From positions 44,690,501 through 44,754,500 of the forward strand of contig CM060830.1 in the NCBI GenBank assembly GCA_030762175.1: 64,000 bases of DNA, written 5' to 3'. This document shows positions 49,061 to 61,100 of the stretch, piece after piece. A program made the translations under genes and the position numbers. Numbering within the stretch: the first letter of the stretch is position 1; every line of letters begins with the position of its first letter. This DNA comes from Metallyticus violacea. Taxonomy: Eukaryota > Arthropoda > Insecta > Mantodea > Metallyticidae. The notes beneath the pieces are model-generated. The model was given only the letters and a program-made list of their open reading frames with translations. It was not told the origin of the DNA and searched no databases.

Positions 49061-49185
49061 GTGGCCTGGCGGCTGCCCAAAGAAATTTGAATTTCCCGCC
49101 AGAAGCATTCTGATTGGCTGGTGGGAGGTCACGTGACCAGAATGGAGCCATCTGATTGGCGGGCTCAAGATCCCCTATTACTACT
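49032..49185 (-). repeat. Right terminal inverted repeat (perfect 154 bp)
   Basis: Inverse copy of 32771-32924, carrying the same factor motifs (YY1-type AAGATGGCGGC at 49036-49046, E2F-type TTTCCCGC at 49092-49099). Its inner neighbourhood, including an imperfect second copy of the inner 25-30 bp of the repeat, is duplicated in tandem (48767-48918 and 48919-49060), unlike the left end. Confidence 0.95.
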
Positions 49186-49191
49186 TACGGA
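49186..49191. repeat. Target-site duplication, right (TACGGA)
   Basis: Partner of 32765-32770; no mismatch, arguing for a recent insertion. Confidence 0.97.
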
Positions 49192-49502
49192 GAATGTAAG
49201 TTGGCAGATAATATTTATTCGATTACGTTATTGAACAGGTCGAATGATCTACTTAAACAAATGCTCTGTAGTAAATAAAAGAAGTCAGTTTATCATTTCC
49301 ATATCTACTGTTTTCTTGACTGAAATGGTACGGTGTGATACTTTTCTGAATATCTCTTGAAGGGGGTAAGTGTTTCTTGAATAAAATATGCATGGTGCCA
49401 TTAAAAAAATTAGGTTCAATCCCGCATCTCCTTATTAATGGAGATTAAAATTGGGTGAGCGAGATAAATGGAATACCCGGTGTTTACTTAGCCAAGAAAT
49501 TT

Positions 49503-49532
<30 letters not shown>

Positions 49533-49536
<4 letters not shown>

Positions 49537-49794
49537 GTCAGGTCATCAGCGTCCCATTCAATTCAGGGCGTGAAACGGCCCATAAATTTTACCTAGAGGC
49601 CTCTTCTTTCAGGCTTGAGGTTCTTTATCGTGCCGTAAATGTACGACACGGAACCCACGGCTTTACATCTCTTCCGAAGGAAGCCATTCTTAGGATTTTT
49701 ACACCCGGAAAAATCCATCGATCCTGGCCGGGATCGAACCAGCGAACTTGGTTTACGAAGCAATTGTGGTTACCATAAGACCACCAGAACCGAC
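49533..49794 (-). mobile_element. tRNA-derived SINE (family 1)
   Basis: Body from TCAGGTCATCAGCGTCCC, then the head in minus orientation with B-box-like sequence GGGATCGAACCAG (as written on plus) and A-box end CCACCAGAACCGAC. Begins within a T-rich tract that suggests an A-rich tail. Lies 340 bp right of the Polinton. Confidence 0.85.
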
Positions 49795-50079
49795 ATATAG
49801 TATACCCAAAACACCATATACCAAATAAGAACGCCAAAGAAGGGATCACAACACAGATATACTATTTGAGAGTGTTTAGGAAGAGAATCATACAAAAAAA
49901 AAAAAAATACCCTAACCAAAAACACAGAACATAATCTTAGATAAGAGTGTAGATAATATCACAAGAAATTATATTTTTAATAACAGCGCCAAGAAAGTTT
50001 CCACAATACTACACCCTAAAGAAGAGTACCCATGAAGTTATTACAATAAAATTACACCATAGCCTAGAGTTCCAGTTGT

Positions 50080-50340
50080 GATTTCTCTCCTTTTCAGTCT
50101 GAGGCAGTCCCCTGATGGGTCTTAATCTAGTTTCCAAAACCAGCCCCCCTTAGAGAGTGCAAGCAGATAAACGCTTTCCTCGATCTAGGCTACCAATACC
50201 ACTGGTTGGTCGGCCTAATCCAGTAATTAATCTTCCCAGTTCTGAAGCGTATAAGGTAGCTCACCACTACGCCGCAGCATACTCAATCAGACGTCAGTAA
50301 TTCAAACGCGCGACTCTCTGAAGGCACGGGCTCGGATAAA
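50080..50340. other. GC-richer insert within degenerate repeats
   Basis: Interrupts the surrounding 45-bp repeats. On the minus strand it contains GGCGTAGTGGTGAGC, an A-box-like word, but no convincing B box; perhaps a tRNA-derived retroposon. Weak. Confidence 0.3.
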
Positions 50341-50710
50341 TAATTGCCAAAAAGAGCATAACAGTAAAATTACATCATAACCAAAGTGCCAAAGTAGTTA
50401 TTAAAATAAACACGCCCTAGCAAAGAGTGCCAAGAAAGGTTTTAGAATAAAAATACATGCTTCCAAAGAGTGCCAAAGAAACTATCACAATAAAAGTGAA
50501 TCATAACTCAAAATGTCAAGAAGGATATGGCAATATAACTACATCATAACAAAGAGTGTCAAGGATGGTACAACAATAAAACTACATCCTCATCAAGAGT
50601 ATCAAAAAGGACATCTAATAAAAACCCCAACATAACCAAGAGTGCCAAGAAAGGCACCATGATGAACTACACACTACCCAAGAGTGTCAAGGAAGTTATC
50701 AATAACTTTT
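50340..50710. repeat. Degenerate tandem repeat, about 45-bp unit
   Basis: Eight or so units built on AGAGTGCCAAGAAAGG ... CAATAAAACTACATCATAAC. Spacing between AGAGTGCCAA words is 43-46 bp. Similar words at 49985-50075 extend the array to the left of the insert. Confidence 0.75.
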
Positions 50711-50727
50711 GGTCTTTTTTCAACACT

Positions 50728-50790
50728 TTTTTTTGAGTAGTGTTTAAGGCCCGTTTTCACTACTGAGGCACCACAGGCGGTGGACACTGG
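50728..50790 (-). mobile_element. Retroposon-like 3' end, second copy
   Basis: On the minus strand it reads CCGCCTGTGGTGCCTC ... AACACTACTC followed by an A run, matching 21365-21425. Only the 3' end is present. Confidence 0.6.
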
Positions 50791-50825
50791 TGATAAATGA
50801 GATGAAATGATAAATTGGGAAAGGA

Positions 50826-51018
50826 TTTTTTTTTTAAGGAAGGAAGTGTTCCAGGCCGAAGTTTAGGTACCTCCCCGGCATTTGTCAGTTATGAAGACTG
50901 AGGAAAACCTGGAAAAAACCCCAGTCAGGGAGGACGGTCCTGGCGGGATTCGAACCGCAGACCTCCCGCTCACGAGTCCGCGCCTTAACGACCTCGCCCA
51001 CCCGTGGCGGTTTTTCCA
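50826..51018 (-). mobile_element. tRNA-derived SINE (family 2)
   Basis: Minus-strand copy of the repeat at 15131-15318: poly-A tail (as T run at 50827), body, then head with B box GGATTCGAACC (as written on plus) and GGTCGTTAAGGCG. More intact head than the other copy. Confidence 0.8.
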
Positions 51019-51585
51019 ACACGATTTTATAAAAGCAAGCACAGTTTAATTTCATTAACAAAGTTAATATAATACTCAAGAATATAAATAGTAGGAGTGT
51101 GCCACCCCTCGACTCTCCGACTAAGCCCCTGAACATTTATCTCTCTAAAATATTGCATTTTCCTTGAAAGATCTGAAAAGTAACACTTGGGAAAACGTCG
51201 GCTTGGGGCCGTACAAAAATTATTTGGAACAAGAAAGTAGAGCTTTTCAGCAAATTTTTTCTTAATATGGGTGAGTAAATTAAGTTTTAACTGATTATAT
51301 TTAATAATATTTTATATTACTGGTACGTTTCTCGTCATTTCACTGATACTACACTGCATATATTACCGGATAGTGATAGTGCGCGCACCAATAGTTAAAT
51401 TGCTATTTTTCGGTGGAAATATAATTCGATCTCTGGGTAATAACATTTAATAAAAATTATGCTTAAGTCATTTAATTTGTTTCTTATTGTATCTGAAAAA
51501 AGTTATATCTCATGCGGTAAAATAATATGTTATTCTAATATTCGAAAATAAATAGAAAGAAAGTCCATGCTAAGTTTGATTTTAT
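51019..51585. other. Unassigned DNA
   Basis: No feature recognised. Confidence 0.5.
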
Positions 51586-51622
51586 TTATTTATGGACGCT
51601 CTTAAACATCTCGGGCCACCAG
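51586..51622 (-). mobile_element. SINE (family 1) 3' end fragment
   Basis: TTATTTATGGACGCTCTTAAACATCTCGGG matches the tail of family 1; the rest is absent. Confidence 0.6.
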
Positions 51623-51796
51623 CATATCCTAAGTTTGAGAATTATATATATAAGAAAGAAAGTCGACTAGAACTCAACTTTCTTTATAAATCTGATAATT
51701 TTATCCTTGTCTATTATTATTATATTAACCTCTTTGCAAAATGTTATTCACAATGTGTGAGTGTTCAAATATATCTTGAAATAGGAGGACAGAAAA

Positions 51797-51960
51797 CACC
51801 ATCTAGGCTGAGACTCGAATCACGTTTCTTCGGCTTACCGTGCCGATGCTCTTACATTTAAGCTACCATGTCTTTTCCTGTCACAACCGCAAATCTTCCC
51901 ATTCTGGTTGCTCAGATAGATGAGTATGATACAGTAAGCCGAATATCCTGGTTCGAGTCC
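51797..51960. repeat. Two tRNA-like SINE heads, head to head
   Basis: Minus strand 51875-51797 (GGTAGCTTAAATGTAAGAGC, TAAGCCGAAG, GTGATTCGAGTCTC) and plus strand 51899-51960 (GGTTGCTCAGATAGATGAG, TAAGCCGAAT, GGTTCGAGTCCC) are related tRNA-like sequences with A- and B-box words. Neither has a paired acceptor stem, so these are SINE heads rather than tRNA genes. Confidence 0.5.
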
Positions 51961-52184
51961 CTGCCTACCATAAGGCTTGTGTGAAAAAAACACATTTATT
52001 ATAAATGAATCACCAACATTTATGAAAACTATTCAAAGATTTCGAGTCGCCACTTGGGCATAACAGCCACCTCGCGTAGCACTTTTGACCGTGCAATTGA
52101 ACAGAAGAAAATTCGTGGAAAGGAAAGATCAGGAATTTGCTTACGCTATCAAGGGAAACCAAGGTCAGGGTGGCCGGCCCCAAG

Positions 52185-52250
52185 GCGTTTGAATCCAGGA
52201 AATCCGCATGCGAGTCAAAGTGTTACCAACTGAGCTTCCCCGCTCATTTC
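52185..52250 (-). repeat. tRNA-like SINE head
   Basis: Minus strand AGCTCAGTTGGTAACACTTT (A box) followed by CTGGATTCAAACGCC (B-box-like). No matching acceptor stem. Confidence 0.4.
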
Positions 52251-52259
52251 CACGAATTT

Positions 52260-53185
52260 TCCCGTCTCTCATTCTTTTTGTTGTTTATCGTTTCAGAGTT
52301 ACACGGCCAGGAGACAGGAGTTGGCGGAGTGAAGTGCTAGAATTTGCTCTCAGGAAAACTACCCTGGGCTGTTGCATAAGTCTATTAATATTATCAGATC
52401 AAAACTTATAAAATGTAATTTAAAAACCCTACAACTAATACTTTCTGTTTTACAACATTCATCATTTTATAAATATCATTAAATATTACAATTTGTAACG
52501 ACTATTGCTACCTGAATATTCTATTCAAAGTCACCTGAATCATAAATTCAGAAAAACACAATCTAGTAAGAGGGGAAATAACTTTTGTCGGTTTCAAATA
52601 AATAATTTTCAGAATGATAAAATGTCGAAGCTGTAACTTCTAGCTAAAATAAAGACCAAGAAATCAATTCGAATTGAGCATTATTTTTTTTTTTTTTTGG
52701 AAATGTTAACAAAAGCCTAGAAAATAAACCAATGGAGAGCAATACATATTTAAGAGAAAACAACACAATTTCTTTATGTTGAATTGCCAAAACAATTTTT
52801 TGTAATATGCGTTTTGGTTTGCTAGCAAGCATTCTAAATATTTCATAGAGCTTGTATCATACTGAAATTCAAAGGTCACATACTCAATGTACAATTATTG
52901 TCTTCTGGAAGCGGTTTAATCAGAGGAACCAAAAGAATATTGTAGTCATTCTTAGGCCTCGTGCACTTAAATAATGTATGTATTGAAACTCTTAAAATAT
53001 TAATAATCAAAAATAATAAATAGTATTAATAATTATTTTGCAAAGTAAATACGTAAAACTTACTAATATTATTAGAATGTTTACCACTAATTCCTAAGTT
53101 TTTTTTTTGCGTCTCGGCCAAGGCTGGCTCTTCCTCCTACTAATGGCCTGCCTATCCTTGAACTTCCGAGTATCATCAATCTACA
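52260..53185. other. Unassigned AT-rich DNA
   Basis: No coding, RNA or repeat feature recognised. Confidence 0.5.
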
Positions 53186-53189
53186 TTCA

Positions 53190-54300
53190 TCCGTGAAGAT
53201 GGCAAGACAGCGACGAATATTTTGTGAGAAAATGTTATTCAGTGCAAAACAAGAAAAACAGGCGAAGATGAAAGCTTTAAAATAAGATAAATTAGACGAA
53301 GCGGCGCAAATCTTGAACCTTCACCAACAAAATCACTAGAGAAATTTCCCAAGTTGGAGTTTCAGTTTCATTGTCTACAAAATTGTCACAACTCAAACCT
53401 TACAAGTGTATACACGTATCCATTGTTTACGATAAGGTGATCCTGTAGCACGTGTGCATTATTGTGAGTGGTTTCTTTCATCACTGAATGAAGGACTAAT
53501 CGACCCAAAGCTTGTGTTCTTTTCAGACGAGGCGTGGTTCCACCAAATTGGTCCTGTGAACACTCACAGCACAGTGTTCTGAAAATCCAAATTGTATACA
53601 AGAAGGCTCTCTTTATGAAGAAAAATTGAAGTTTGGTATGCGATTAGCGCAAGATGCATAATCGATCCGATTTTTTACGAGCAGGGAGTAAATGGACAGG
53701 TACCGAAATGACATTTGACTCCCTTTGTTTTAATCAGTGACGGAAGAAGAGAAATCTTATGGGTTGTTTTAACGAGTTTCTGCCATTGTTCATGCAGCAG
53801 AGGAACCCATAGGTAAAATTAGACAAGTGCTTGAAGACGTGAATTATTTTTTGTTTCCAAGATCGAACACTTTGAGATTTTTATTTATGAAATAGTCTGA
53901 AAGATAAAGTGTACAAAACAAACCCTTACATAATGGAAGTGCACAATGGAAACACACGAAAAGAAATCAGAAACATCACAGCGGCCGAATTATATTGTGT
54001 CAATCGGTACAAGGCCTGTTTAGCTGAGGGAGCGACATTTGCTGTCAGGCAATTTTTTTGTTTTATTTATTATCACTTACTCAAACCGATCGAATCTGGG
54101 ATTCGAACCCAGGACCTCCGGATTAGTAGTAGCAAAAGTTACCACTAGACTATGGAGGCGATCTCAAGTAAGATGTTATACTGTTTTAAGAAGCGAAATC
54201 GTAGTACATGCGTGGCCGGCTGTCACATGTCCAGCTGCCGAGACGAAAAAACCCATGCGAGCGGTAGGGAAATATTCTGGAAGCCGTGTTTGTAGAATGT
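53190..54300 (+). pseudogene. IS630/mariner-type transposase pseudogene, second copy
   Basis: Same family as 15846-16790 and more decayed: ARQRRIFCEKM, LVLFRRGV(V)PP in place of FSDEAWFHL, then DFYL/SLKDKVYKTNPY and RKEIRNITAAELYCVN. Stops and frameshifts throughout. The 3' flank (AAGCGAAATCGTAGTACATG, CAGCTGCCGAGA) is shared with the first copy, showing both belong to one element family. Confidence 0.7.
54093..54163 (-). repeat. tRNA-like sequence inserted in the mariner copy
   Basis: Minus strand: GCCTCCATAGTCTAGTGGTA (A-box-like start) to CCTGGGTTCGAATCCCAG, where the T arm pairs perfectly (CTGGG/CCCAG). The acceptor ends GCCTCCA and ATTCGAT do not pair, so a tRNA-derived SINE head or tRNA pseudogene rather than a functional tRNA. 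Confidence 0.55.
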
Positions 54301-54309
54301 TACGCAACA

Positions 54310-56300
54310 GCCCCCTATTCTGGTGTGGCAGCAGCCCTTCCCAGTGGCTCAAACTCCTTGACTATGCCGGCGTCGTAACAGATCAACAAATTATACAAAT
54401 CTGCAAACGTAAGGGACTCCACTCCATCCCTATATCCTTCACTTAAACCCTTCTTGCCGAGGATTTAGGACACAAAATCCTTCCATGTCTGAAATTATAC
54501 ATCTCATATCATTAAATCCATACCACTAGCTTTGAATAAAAGTATTTCTTTGTCGTTTATAGAAATTTATATTTTTGGCTTGTAGTTAGATGCGGAATTG
54601 AGGAGTTGCAAGCAAAAGTTAAGCCCAAAAATATGTCCGTCCTTAAAATATTTGGGAACCACTGGGGTTCAAATATCTAAAATGGTTTAAAAGTTCAACA
54701 AAAATGCCTTGATTTATATATACAATAAATATCCTGAAATATTATGGCTAAATGCTCCATTTAATGTTTTTGAACTTACATGGAGCTAGAGGTTATGCTC
54801 CATTCTTTCTGTCTGCTGATTTATGTGTGGAGTCCACTGTCAACTTCCCATAACTAATCATTTTTTCTTTTTATACTGTCCAAATTTTAATGTGAAACAG
54901 AAAGTAGGGATTTATTTTTAGTGAAACTTTATTCCTGTTGGGCATTTTTAAACTTTGGTTGTTGAGTATAGAAATTGATTAGTTTTTATTTGTGTATCTT
55001 AGCAACAAAATAGCTTTAAATGTAGAACTAAATTTTATAAACTTAGGAAAAAATTGATAAGCAACAAAAAGACAAGTTGTATTATTCAAACATAAATTCC
55101 ATCGCGGAGACGCTAGCTTCTGTTTTCTGTTATTCAACAGGCTCTGTTTTGTTATTGCTTACCATGCATTAGGAAGCTACGTTATTAATATCTTTTAAGG
55201 AATAAACAAATGTTAACCTATCTTTGCAAATATCAAGAAGTGCGATTAGAGCCGGCAAGATAGATGTTTAAAACTAGCTTATTAATATTTAAAACTCTAC
55301 ATCTTTGCAATTTCCATCGTTGCATGAAGTAGCGGCAAACGGAAAGTGCCAATTTTCCCTTCCATTTCCGTCGAGAAAAACCCTCGCCTCACTAATACAG
55401 GAAATCGAAACTGCCTCTGCGTTGTTCTTTTTTTTTTTTTTGAAGGCGTCGTGAGGCGCCGCGACGCTCCTGCTCTCTTGTTATGCACATCGACCCAGCC
55501 GACACAATATATGAATATTTATTAGTTTACGTAACATCCGCTATGCGCGTGCGCATAGTTACCATAATGAACTGGAAAGTGTAATGTGTGTGCGTGCAAG
55601 AACGATATGCCCTCTTTCCCTTCGGGAGACCTTCGATCCGGGGACTGCACATTTTGTTAAGCTCGGTCTTGACCCCCGCAGGCTATAAACCTGGTGGGAC
55701 CCCGACCAAGCACGTAGCGTTTCTGGGGTAATTCTTCAATATGAGACGCTACACAGAGTAACTTAATGGGTGAGGAGTTGGATGGAGATTTAGAAGGCTC
55801 TATTTTGCCAATGTTAAATTGCATAAGTTTATATATCTACTGCAGCAAAACTTTTGATGATAATAGCTCAGGAATTTATGCATCTCATTTTAGCACACTC
55901 CTTAAACGAAATTATAGAGTGTGCACGACTAAACCAAAATTATTATTTTGTCAATGTTATGTAAAAAGTAAATATATAATTTTCAATTTATGGAAAATTC
56001 ATGTAAAACTGCTCCTCGTCTTAAAATACCAATGATGCTTTGAGAAGAATTCCACGGGTACAAACATGCCAGATAATGTAGTTTCCAGAAAATTTTGACT
56101 ACTATATACGGAGGGTTGCCCCAGTTAACCTCGAATGATTCATCTGCAAATCATTCTCGTAACCTCAGTGTGAGCCTGGAATCGTTGTTGGTACAGTCGC
56201 ATGCAAAAGTTAGTGAAAAATAACAGCAGTACTTTGTTGGACTTTCCGGTGCTGATTATAATGTATCAGTATTGTAAAACTCTGCAATGAGAAGGACCTC
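54310..56300. other. Unassigned AT-rich DNA
   Basis: Short open frames only. A GC-rich patch at 55600-55750 has no recognised relationship. Confidence 0.5.
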
Positions 56301-56339
56301 ATCATCACAGAGAAGTCTTCCCAAGAGTATCCAAAAGCA

Positions 56340-57010
56340 CAAAAACTGCATCACTCATGAAATTTTGGAGTTAGAACTGTGTCATAAGCACATGAACATG
56401 CGTTGAAAGAGCAGTACATCAAGAAGTGCTTCACCAATGACAGAACATTGCTTGAAAGACACATGGCAATAACAAATGTAAATGAGTGGCTTATCTGGAA
56501 GAAGCTTAGGCATATGTGAATGACAGAAATCGACCTCATGAAATTTACTACAACCCAAAGGCCAAAAGGGGCGTTTAACTTCATATGAAAAAAAAGTATA
56601 AATAGGGCTTGTGGAGGGTGTGTTATTTCATGCCGAGACATTTCGGGATTCACAAGGGGCAAATAATGTCAAGGTAAATGTAGACTACTATAAGAAGACG
56701 GTCATGAACCCCAATTTTCGACGAAGAATTTCCTCGGTTGTATAACGACGACATCTCAAAAGTTTGGGTCCACACGAGTCCAATCACAATGCCAGATCAT
56801 CGCACACTTATCACCTCTGGAAGGCTACAGAGACTGATATCCATATCCCTTTAAATCAAATCTGTGAGGCCACCTTGTGCCTCATCGAGGTTTTTTTTTA
56901 TGATTGTAAAGTTTTGCTTCTAGATATCCCTCCACTATTGAGGATTTTTGGAAAGTCTGCAAAGAAATTTGAGCGAACATTCTCTTTCTATGCTGCGATG
57001 TAGAACAATT
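56340..57010 (+). pseudogene. Tc1-like transposase remnant
   Basis: Plus strand frames read NVKVNVDYYKKTVMNPNFRRR (VxYYxxxVLxPxxR block), HTYHLWKATETDIHIPLNQ (SHTxxxTxxYL...IPxxEIP), then a degraded PMDYCxFGLLKR and a C-terminal stretch. Pattern fits a common insect Tc1-like family; frames are broken and the catalytic residues degraded. Confidence 0.5.
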
Positions 57011-57149
57011 ATCCAGACCGATGAACCTCATATTGAACACAACCAGTGGTGCTGGCCGTGAAACAAAGAAAGAACTTCCTTAACCCCTCCGTAGTATCGC
57101 GTGATTCATTAAAAAAAAAAAAAAAAAAAAAAAACACACACGGACAACG

Positions 57150-57365
57150 CTTAGTATATTGTGCCGGATGTAATTCTTCAAACGTTCTACATTTTGTCAA
57201 GGCAACAAGAGCATCACATCCTGCATTTAACTACAAAAGAGATTCGAATTATGGAATCTATTACAGAGCGAACATCAGCGGGGATGAATTTGCAGCACAC
57301 GGTCGAAGTCTTAAGTGCAAAGTATTTCACACGTTGCATAAATTGTGAAATCCTTCTCCTCCAGC
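57150..57365 (+). repeat. Third copy of the 23.3-23.8 kb repeat
   Basis: CGCTTAGTATATTGTGCCGG, CATCACATCCTGCATTTAAC, TATTACAGAGCGAACATCAGC and GCAAAGTATTTCACACG match the arms at 23210-23515 and 23600-23830. Confidence 0.65.
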
Positions 57366-57856
57366 CCATACGTTAACATTGAGCCTATGTTGATTACTAT
57401 GAGACATTTGCGCTTTCGGGTTTTCTTCCGCTCACACATGCATATTGTGCAAGTCCACGATACCTTCTCGAGACTCCTGTAACATCAGCGAACAAACTGG
57501 AATTAAAAAAAAAAAAAAAAAAAGTATTCGGTTATCTTTGTAAAATATTTTTTTTACATCCGTGCTCACCCAATAGCAGTTTACATCAGAATAGCTAAGA
57601 GAACAACAACAGAATGTTTCAATTAAAAATGTTCAAAAGAAATGTTAAAATGAAGTCTTTCAAAAAAGGAAAAAACCTAATGTGTGCAGATACATTTTAA
57701 AAGATTAAAAAAGAGCATTCTATACGACGAATGGTAATGTGATTTGAAAAAGGTCTATCACCATTTTAGAATATTTTTTGCAAAAAATCCAAGTTTTACA
57801 AGTTTCTTCCCTTCGTATTCCCTTAATGATATATACGATATAAACATTCTCTTTGT
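57366..57856. other. Unassigned A-rich DNA
   Basis: Contains a poly-A run at 57505-57523; nothing else recognised. Confidence 0.5.
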
Positions 57857-58040
57857 GGGTTCCTAAATCAAGGTCGCGGATTCAATCTCGGCCAGGATCA
57901 ATAGAACTATGAAAAAAATCGTGGACCTCAAGCCTGAAAGAAGAGACCTCTGAGCAAAATTTGTTTCACGCCCTGAATTGAATGGGACACTGATGACCTG
58001 AGATGTTAAAGAGGATCCATAAATTAATCAAATCAACAAA
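57857..58040 (+). mobile_element. tRNA-derived SINE (family 1), deleted copy
   Basis: Partial head with B-box-like ATTCAATCTCGGCCAGG, body lacking the central part, and a good tail (CTGATGACCTGAGATGTTAA). An (ATT)n stretch lies about 50 bp downstream. Confidence 0.8.
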
Positions 58041-58109
58041 ATTTTGTCCGTTCAATAATTTCATGATTTCAAAAATATTCAAGGACATTATTATTATTAT
58101 TATTATTAA

Positions 58110-61100
58110 ATAGTTAAATTGTTTTTATTTTGTTCTACTTTGTAAATACATAGTTACTTGGGAAAGCAATTGGAGAGGAAGAGATAAGAAATGCAAGAAA
58201 AGAAGAATAAATAAAACTGGCAAATGGAACTAAGGGAGGACAAAGGAAAGGAAATGATAAGAAAGGGAAAAAAGTAGTGAACACAATTGGAATAAAAGAA
58301 AATAAAATCTAAAACAAACAAGAAATAAAAGGAACAGCAAGCACATGAATTTATTTTTCAGGAAAAGCATTATAAGAAAAATAAATAGAATAAGCGGAAA
58401 TAACAGGAAAAAAACTAAAAAAAGAAGAGAAAAAGTATATATAAAATAAAAATTGGAAAGGAAAGTAACTAAAGCAAAAAAGAATCAGAAAGGAAATGTT
58501 AGGAAATAGCAAACAAACAAATATACAGTGCGATCAGATATTTCTGCTTCACTTTCCTACTAATTAATAATATTAGAACACATTTGGTATTCTAAAAGCA
58601 AACTTGCTTGTGCAGCGAACAAATTTAAGAACATAAGTCAGGTTTGTGGCAATGTTGCAATTACTCAAAGGAATACGAGCAGCAACATCTGTTGCTACTG
58701 TGCCAGCCTTAACTGTGTCGCATGTTGGTGCCCCTGTTTGTGGAATCGATCAGTACGGGAAACAAATCGCGACTAGCACACCAGGTACCATTCTGATCGA
58801 CATTCCAAAACGACATAGAGCGCTTATAAATTGCCGTATTTCTGAGTCTACGCGGTCTGGGACAGGAATTTCCAAATAACAGCAGCTAAAGAACGGCATC
58901 TCAGCAATGAAGGGGTAAAGCAAGCTTCACGCTTTGCATCTCAATTCAATTGCCTAGATAACGTGAGATAAACTCATCGTTCGTTCCAAGCATATCTCCA
59001 TCCTGCTGCTTCACAAAACAAAGCTACACTGGCTAGTGCTAGAAAACTGGCAAAATGAGCCAAGGTGGAAAAAAATTAGGTCTATCTATTCATTTCTTTT
59101 CAACATATCCAATTTCATTTCGCTGTTAATGCGGTTCGGCTACTTGTGTAAAGTTAAGAACCTAATTTCGTTTTTATTTTCCTCTGAAATTCGTCAAAGT
59201 TTAATATATGTGCACGAAATAATGAAATTGCTTCTTTCCCTCGAGTTGTCTAAGAAATCTGCGATGTTCTCTCTCTGAGATTACTTCACATCCACGCTTT
59301 TTCCAGCGAACCCGGGATATAAATATCTCTGAAGAAAATATATCCCTCTCTTGAGTCTTTTGCCTTTTAATTTGATTTAAACCGATGCCCACGTAGCGTA
59401 TCCTTCAGAAAATGAAAGAAAATTTGCTGGTGTCAGACCAGTGCATGTAGCAGATGCGGTAATGTTGAAGTGTTTGTAAGTTGTGAATAGCTTTATGAGC
59501 CGGGCATTATCGTGCAGAAAATACCCTTTTGGGTACAATAAAGGCTCGATGTTTTTTCAGAAAACTATATAGCCTTTCGTTGTGTAAATAAGTAAATATA
59601 TTTTCCAAGTTTATTCTATAACTTTTATGCGTTATATTCAATTTCACGTTTTTATTTAAATTACATTTTTAAATTCATATTTTGTTAGTTATCTTAGACT
59701 TACTTATCTTTGAAGAGTTTGATTCACTGACTATTTCAGAATTTCTCGCAAGATTAGGTATTCTTCAGGATATTTTCCTATCTGTGTAAAATGTTTTTAG
59801 CTTATATATTAGCAGTAATTATAAAGTAGAAAAGGATAAAACACTTGTGACTTGTCTTCTTGCCATAGAAGAACTCAACCAATTCGAAATATAGCAATTT
59901 CAAGTGTGAATTTATCTCAGTGTTGTATCCTTTTCTACTTTTATGATTACTTGTTTACAGTGTTACTTTATTTTTATTATATATATAATAAAGATATATT
60001 TTACTATGTTTTTTGCTCCAGAATATTTTATATACTACTAATAAACGCCTCCAAGAATTTTGAGCAAATTTTCCAAAAGGGTCTGTAACACAGTCTATTC
60101 AACCTTATGAACAAAACTGACAAGAAACTTGAACCGTAAAATCCTGTCAGGAAAGAGCAGATTAAGGCCATCTGAGATGCCTCTGAGCTGTCCATCTCTC
60201 TGCAGTGTAGTTCTCCGTTGAAACAAGTGGCCTTGGCACTTTGAAATTGTGTCCCATAGGCATTAAAAAACGTTGTAACTCCAAAAATATTGAACAAATT
60301 AAATAATTAGGCGCCAACATTACAGAAATGCTTACATTTCTGTACACAGAGCTACTAATGTATCCCCAGAAAAGCAATGAACTATTTTTGCACTTCTAGA
60401 AGGCCAAGATAAGAGCCCACCTTTACCTATCAATAGTGTGTATTTCCTATTTCCAGAAACTAACTAAAACATCAATATGAAGCATTATCATTAGGTGTAC
60501 AAGTTCGTTGAACATCGTATTGACATAGCAACCAGCTAAAAAGATGGCTATCAGCATTTGAGTTGCTTCATTATGCATTACTTCCCATAAGGGAAAGAAT
60601 TCTTACAATATTTTAGAACTAGTGCCATGTAATTAATTTTTTAAATTCCGACGCTCTTTTTCGATGAATCCGTCTAATATCAGTATGTCGCAGTTTCTCG
60701 ATAGCGGCAGATTCCTTGCTGGAATTTTTCCGAGTTTTCTACCGTTTCTCAGGCTCCAACTTAATTTTTGCTCTCTTTTATTGTTTTAATTCAGCATATC
60801 ATAAGAGTCAAATTTAAATGTAATTATTTTAAATATATTATTTATCTCTAATGTTCAATCCATTTATGCATGGTTTTAAATAATTACAGGCTGTTAATGA
60901 ACACCAATAATTTTAGAGATTGTAGAGGGTGTTGAACAAAAAATTTGAGATAGGAAATCTATGGTTTACGAAGAAAAATAACGGAATTATATAATGATAA
61001 AAAAACACACTGACAAATTAGCGTTGAGACAAAGTGAGGTAAAATTTTACCTCAGAATGTCTTTAAAGCTGCTATCACGATTTTCCTGTTACGACCTGCG

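Larger units (their letters stand above)
32771..49185. mobile_element. Complete Maverick/Polinton (adintovirus-like) element
   Basis: A 16,415-bp unit bounded by inverted repeats identical over 154 bp, starting AGTAGTAATA and ending in its complement. It is flanked by the 6-bp direct repeat TACGGA, the length Polinton integrases produce. It encodes the full Polinton set: PolB, retroviral-type integrase, adenain-type protease, packaging ATPase, major and penton-like capsid proteins and pVI/pX-like minor proteins, plus a dUTPase and lineage-specific genes. All recognised frames are open from ATG to stop. Identical terminal repeats, an unmutated target duplication and intact genes indicate a recent insertion. 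With a complete capsid gene set it is reasonably regarded as an endogenous virus. Confidence 0.97.
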
